A stretch of 64,000 nucleotides of DNA, taken from NCBI GenBank assembly GCA_050289485.1, contig JBNKFV010000004.1, forward strand, positions 62,001 to 126,000. Direction: 5' to 3'. The first letter of the stretch is position 1. Each line of letters opens with the position of its first letter. This DNA comes from JBNKFV01 sp050289485 (lineage in GTDB: Bacteria; Pseudomonadota; Gammaproteobacteria; Pseudomonadales; Cellvibrionaceae). The position numbers and the translations under genes are program-made. Positions 60,479 to 64,000 of the stretch are shown in pieces. Under the pieces are notes generated by a model that worked only from the letters and a program-made list of their open reading frames with translations, did not search any database and had not been told where the DNA came from.

Positions 60479-60504
60479 ATAAAAAAGCCGCTTTACAGCG
60501 GCTT
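60479..60504 (-). terminator. Intrinsic terminator of purB
   Basis: AAGCCGCT-TTAC-AGCGGCTT (60485-60504) with, on the reverse strand, a run of T opposite 60480-60486. It separates purB from roxA. Confidence 0.9.
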
Positions 60505-60528
60505 AACGTCTGTTAACGCTCATCATAC

Positions 60529-61902
60529 TTAGATTTTGTTGGCCTGTTCCACTGCATTACCAATGTAATTAGCAGGGGTAAGCTGGCGCATGGTCTGTTT
60601 GGCCTCTTCGGGTACATCCAGCGTTTCGATAAAGTCTTGAATCAATTGCTGGGTGATAGCCTGCCCACGGGTGAGCGCTTTGAGTTTTTCGTAGGGTTCT
60701 TCAATACCATAGCGGCGCATAATGGTTTGAATCGGTTCTGCCAATACTTCCCAACTGTTATTTAAGTCTTCCTGCAGGCGCGCACGATTGATTTCCAGCT
60801 TGCTGATTCCTTTTAGCGTTGCGGCATAGGCAATGGCACTATAGCCAAAACCAACACCCATATTGCGCAACACGGTAGAGTCGGTCAGGTCGCGCTGCCA
60901 GCGTGAAATGGGCAGTTTGGCTGCCAGGTGGCCTAGTACGGCATTGGCGATACCCAGGTTACCTTCAGAGTTTTCGAAGTCGATAGGATTAACCTTGTGC
61001 GGCATGGTTGACGAGCCCACTTCACCGGCAATGGTTTTTTGCTTGAAATAGCCCAGTGAAATATAACCCCAGATGTCACGGTCGAAATCGATCAAAATGG
61101 TGTTAAAACGTGCGATGGCGTCAAACAGCTCGGCAATATAATCGTGTGGTTCAATTTGCGTGGTATAGGGGTTCCAGGTGAGCCCCAGGCTGTTAACAAA
61201 GGCTTCGGCATTGGCTGCCCAGTCGATGTTGGGATAGGCCGATAAGTGTGCGTTGTAGTTACCCACCGCACCATTGATTTTACCCAGTAGCTCAACACGT
61301 TTTACAGTGTTGAGCTGGCGGTGCAAACGGGCTACGACGTTGGCAAGCTCTTTACCTACGGTAGTGGGTGAGGCCGTTTGACCGTGGGTGCGCGATAACA
61401 TGGAATCGCTGGCATAGTCTTTAGCCAGTTTGGCGATCTGGTCGATGATGTCCTGCATTTGGGCAACCATCACCTCGCGGCCGGCGCTAAGCATCAGGCC
61501 GTGAGAGAGGTTATTGATATCTTCAGAGGTGCAGGCAAAGTGCACGAATTCGTTGATGTTTTTCAGCTCTTCATTGCTGCCGAACTGCTCTTTAATAAAG
61601 TACTCAACCGCTTTTACATCATGGTTGGTCGTGCTTTCAATGGCCTTGATGCGCTGGGCGTGCTCTTCGTTAAAGTCACTTACGATGCCGTTTAGCAGCG
61701 TTTGCGTTGCATCGCTAAACGCCGGTACCTCAGCAATTTGAGGATGTGCGGCGAGGCGCTGAAGCCAACGGATTTCGACTTCTACGCGGTATTTGATCAG
61801 GCCAAATTCGCTGAAAATGCTGCGGTATTCGGTGGTTTTGCTGCCGTAACGTCCATCGATAGGAGACACGGCGGTCAAAGCTGAAAGCGCGAGTGATGCC
61901 AT
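60529..61902 (-). CDS. purB: Adenylosuccinate lyase
   Basis: 457 residues. Acts twice in purine synthesis: releases fumarate from SAICAR and from adenylosuccinate. SALTAVSPIDGRYG, TTNHDVKAVEYFIK, SRTHGQTASPTTVGKE and the signature GSSTMPHKVNPIDFENSEGN (flexible loop with catalytic Ser) are all present. ATG 61902 fits the family; an upstream TTG adds five residues. Upstream neighbours hflD and mnmA share the direction, as in E. coli and Pseudomonas. Confidence 0.97.
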   Translation of the reverse strand: MASLALSALTAVSPIDGRYGSKTTEYRSIFSEFGLIKYRVEVEIRWLQRLAAHPQIAEVPAFSDATQTLLNGIVSDFNEEHAQRIKAIESTTNHDVKAVEYFIKEQFGSNEELKNINEFVHFACTSEDINNLSHGLMLSAGREVMVAQMQDIIDQIAKLAKDYASDSMLSRTHGQTASPTTVGKELANVVARLHRQLNTVKRVELLGKINGAVGNYNAHLSAYPNIDWAANAEAFVNSLGLTWNPYTTQIEPHDYIAELFDAIARFNTILIDFDRDIWGYISLGYFKQKTIAGEVGSSTMPHKVNPIDFENSEGNLGIANAVLGHLAAKLPISRWQRDLTDSTVLRNMGVGFGYSAIAYAATLKGISKLEINRARLQEDLNNSWEVLAEPIQTIMRRYGIEEPYEKLKALTRGQAITQQLIQDFIETLDVPEEAKQTMRQLTPANYIGNAVEQANKI

Positions 61903-62016
61903 AAGTATGCTAACCAATTCAATTGAGATAAATTATCAAAGGGGGCGGATAATACCTGATTTTCCCGCTCTTTTCAGGGGAAATTACACAAACATCTGGC
62001 AACCTGATTGCAGGGC

Positions 62017-62649
62017 CTAGACCGCCTTCGCTAGTTTATTCAGTTCATGAATGTGCTCCAGAATACGGCGGCGATGCAAAAGCAGCTTCAGACGGCTACC
62101 GCCCACCTGCTGCCACAGGATTGCAGCACGAATGCCGCTGAATAGCAGGGCTCTTATCTGGTTGGCTGTGCGTGTTTGTTGTAAATAGTTGTAGTCGCCC
62201 ATCACCTGTATGCGGTATGAAAACTTGCTGATGGTATCGGAATACAAGTCGGCCACATTGGCAGAGATGTTGTCGTGAGTGGGTGGAAAGTGCGCCAGCT
62301 GTTCTTTAACCCGGCCTAGGCGTGAACCAATAATATCCAGTAAATCGCTGCGGCCTTTCAGTTTTTTCTGCAAATACAAAATACCCAATACATAGCGCAG
62401 CGTGTCGGGGTGGCTTTTGCTGGTGCGATGCTGCAGTAATTCGGCGGCCACGGTGAAGCCTGTTTGCAGGTTTTGCAGTCCGCCAAATACTTGCTCGCAG
62501 GATTCTGGATTCTGGTTCAGCAAGCTGTTAATGGCTGTTTCCATATGCTGGCTGGTGATGTAGCCGGTTTTAGCCAGTTGTTCAACGAGCGCAGCAGCCT
62601 GAAATACGCCAGAGAGCGCAATGGCAAGGTTGTCCCACGTGTTTTGCAT
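62017..62649 (-). CDS. hflD: High frequency lysogenization protein HflD
   Basis: 210 residues, helical, membrane-associated. MQNTWDNLAIALSGVFQAAALVEQLAKTG is the family start (broken here: the conserved part is AIALSGVFQAAALVEQLAK). DTLRYVLGILYLQKKL and SANVADLYSDTISKF follow. In E. coli it binds lambda CII; the cellular role is not settled. ATG 62649 with AAGGGG is chosen; the longer frame runs back into mnmA. Confidence 0.92.
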   Translation of the reverse strand: MQNTWDNLAIALSGVFQAAALVEQLAKTGYITSQHMETAINSLLNQNPESCEQVFGGLQNLQTGFTVAAELLQHRTSKSHPDTLRYVLGILYLQKKLKGRSDLLDIIGSRLGRVKEQLAHFPPTHDNISANVADLYSDTISKFSYRIQVMGDYNYLQQTRTANQIRALLFSGIRAAILWQQVGGSRLKLLLHRRRILEHIHELNKLAKAV

Positions 62650-62678
62650 ACATCCCCTTGGGCTGATAACAGATTGGA

Positions 62679-63794
62679 TTACGGATTGTAGCGGCGATCG
62701 ATAACGGCGCCACCCAGGCAACATTCACCACTGTAAAGTACCAGTGACTGTCCGGGTGTGACAGCCCGTTGTGCCTCGACAAAATGCACATCGAGCGAGC
62801 CATCGTCTTTCACAATAACGGTTGCCGCCTGGTCTGGTTGGCGATAACGGGTTTTGGCCATGCATTCAAACTTCGTAGCCGGTGGGGCCCCGTTGATCCA
62901 GTGTGTATCGATGGCGGTAAGGTTTTTGTGCAGTAGTGCGGGGTGATTTTTCCCCTGTACTACCAGTAGCTCATTGGTATCGAGCAGTTTTTCGGCCACA
63001 TACCAGGGTTCTTCCGGTGCGCCTTTTACGCCACCAATGCCCAGCCCTTGGCGTTGCCCTATGGTGTGGTACATCAGGCCCATATGGTCGCCAATCACGG
63101 TGCCGTCGATGGTGACAATATTGCCGGGCTGTGCGGGCAGGTATTGTTCAAGAAAGTCTTTGAAACGGCGTTCACCAATAAAGCAGATACCGGTACTGTC
63201 TTTTTTGTTGTGAGTTACCAGACCGTGTTTCTCTGCGATTTGGCGTACTTCAGATTTTTCCAGTTCCCCGATGGGGAACAGGGTTTTCGCAAATTGTGTA
63301 TCTTCCACGGCGTGCAAAAAATAGCTTTGATCTTTGTTGGGGTCGAGCCCTTTCAACAGGTAGGTTATTCCGTCGACCGTTTGTGTTCTGGCGTAATGCC
63401 CGGTGGCGATTTTTTCCGCGCCGAGTGCCTCAGCGTATTCGAGAAACACTTTGAATTTGATTTCCCGGTTACACAGGATGTCGGGGTTGGGTGTACGCCC
63501 GGCTTTATACTCGGCAAGAAAGTGCTCGAATACGTTATCCCAGTATTCGGCGGCAAAATTAGCGGTGTGTAACTTAATGCCAATGTTATCGCAAACCGCC
63601 TGAGCGTCGGCCAGATCGGTTTTGGCCGTACAATATTCGGTGCCGTCGTCTTCGTCCCAGTTTTTCATAAACAGGCCTTCTACCTGATAGCCCTGTTCCA
63701 GCAATAGCAGTGCGGTGACAGACGAATCGACGCCGCCGGACATGCCGACAATAACGCGGGGTGTAGGGTTGTTTGGACTGGCAGAGTTAGACAC
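62679..63794 (-). CDS. mnmA: tRNA 2-thiouridylase MnmA
   Basis: 371 residues. Puts sulfur on U34 of tRNA for Lys, Glu and Gln. PP-loop VGMSGGVDSSV; catalytic Cys108 (NPDILCNREIKF) and Cys204 (STGICFIGERRF); LGIGGVKGAPEEPWYVAEK in the C-terminal half. The start is GTG at 63794 behind AGGAAG. hflD starts 29 bases on. Confidence 0.97.
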   Translation of the reverse strand: MSNSASPNNPTPRVIVGMSGGVDSSVTALLLLEQGYQVEGLFMKNWDEDDGTEYCTAKTDLADAQAVCDNIGIKLHTANFAAEYWDNVFEHFLAEYKAGRTPNPDILCNREIKFKVFLEYAEALGAEKIATGHYARTQTVDGITYLLKGLDPNKDQSYFLHAVEDTQFAKTLFPIGELEKSEVRQIAEKHGLVTHNKKDSTGICFIGERRFKDFLEQYLPAQPGNIVTIDGTVIGDHMGLMYHTIGQRQGLGIGGVKGAPEEPWYVAEKLLDTNELLVVQGKNHPALLHKNLTAIDTHWINGAPPATKFECMAKTRYRQPDQAATVIVKDDGSLDVHFVEAQRAVTPGQSLVLYSGECCLGGAVIDRRYNP

Positions 63795-63858
63795 GAATAC
63801 TTCCTGAGAATTTGCGGGTTGGAAAGTGTAGAGGCGCTATTCTAGCGGCTAATACCGC

Positions 63859-64000
63859 TTAGAGGGAACGGTTGTCTGGTAGTCCCAGGCTTGACACTGC
63901 GCTTAATGGTAAGTGACTCCCGGATTCAAAGGTCTGGATTGCCTCTATCACCAAGGGGCTGCGCAGTTGGTTTTCATAGCGTTTGATCTCGTCAATGGTG
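63859..64000 (-). CDS. nudJ: Nudix phosphatase NudJ, C-terminal part (cut by window edge)
   Basis: Only the last 46 codons are in the window. Reading leftward: TIDEIKRYENQLRSPLVIEA, then a closing stretch with FESGSHLPL and a stop at 63859-63861. LRSPLV and the spacing to a SG..PL pair match my memory of the E. coli NudJ (YmfB) end, and the gene order nudJ-mnmA-hflD-purB is conserved. The Nudix box itself is outside the window. Confidence 0.75.
   Translation of the reverse strand, partial: TIDEIKRYENQLRSPLVIEAIQTFESGSHLPLSAVSSLGLPDNRSL

Noticed and set aside
63048..63572. 174-codon open frame antisense to mnmA
   Set aside because: Same reason; mnmA has all its motifs.
1..64000. Prophage, integrative element, CRISPR array, tRNA or rRNA genes
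   Set aside because: No integrase, capsid, repeat-spacer array or RNA gene pattern was seen on either strand; the gene order is mostly that of a stable chromosome.

Overview
The window looks like chromosomal DNA of a free-living, respiring gammaproteobacterium, most like the Pseudomonas/Cellvibrionales side of the class. The basis is gene content and order. The run rne | rluC-HAD-maf-yceD-rpmF-plsX-fabD-fabG-acpP-fabF-pabC-mltG-tmk-holB-pilZ-tatD, the group cysB ... trx-like-cysH-thrH-pabB and the group aceA ... roxA-purB-hflD-mnmA-nudJ follow, as far as I recall, the order in Pseudomonas. CysH is the iron-sulfur (APS) type, isocitrate lyase is the long form, and a RegB/RegA (RoxS/RoxR) redox pair is present. 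I see no tRNA, rRNA, CRISPR array, prophage or intact insertion sequence.

Layout. 1-2242: 5' part of rne and a long divergent leader. 2243-16143: housekeeping operons for rRNA modification, L32, fatty acid synthesis, folate, cell wall, dTMP kinase, the clamp-loader delta' subunit and PilZ; rluA and maf lie on the other strand. 16199-24250: accessory genes, namely a glycosyltransferase, a PAP2 phosphatase, an all-alpha dUTPase, an MFS carrier, a TauE/SafE permease, a PhzS-like flavin monooxygenase with a Dabb-domain partner, and a TIGR03899-like protein.

24546-35279, all leftward: the most interesting block. A Fur-box candidate is followed by imelysin, a di-haem DUF1111 protein, a second imelysin lipoprotein, a DUF1513 protein, a multicopper oxidase and a TonB-dependent receptor, then the RegB/RegA redox two-component system. 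A palindrome resembling RegA/RegR sites and a hairpin covering the ribosome binding site lie just upstream of the receptor gene. I read this as a periplasmic iron/copper acquisition unit under both metal and redox control. The imelysin/DUF1111/DUF1513 core is known elsewhere; the combination with oxidase, receptor and RegBA looks less ordinary.

35350-49373: malate dehydrogenase behind two AGACC/GGTCT palindromes, a short MITE-like hairpin element, Bcp, an AraC regulator, a solitary yajC, a D-cysteine desulfhydrase-like enzyme, an alanine/glycine symporter, a fructosamine kinase, a nucleotidase, a TauE/SafE permease divergent from cysB, YaiI, a PuuB-like oxidoreductase, a diguanylate cyclase and a thioredoxin-like protein. 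49406-58224: cysH, thrH, pabB, a small Rieske protein, then the glyoxylate shunt (aceA, glcB) with a LysR regulator between them. 58335-64000: a leftward run from nudJ and mnmA through hflD and purB to roxA, a GNAT protein and a DUF7931-like protein.

Two families of short dispersed repeats are visible: a 20-22 nt motif in three copies, and a palindrome with TTAATA ends at two loci. Gene starts were moved from the longest frame where a ribosome binding site or family length favoured another codon; these choices are stated in each entry.
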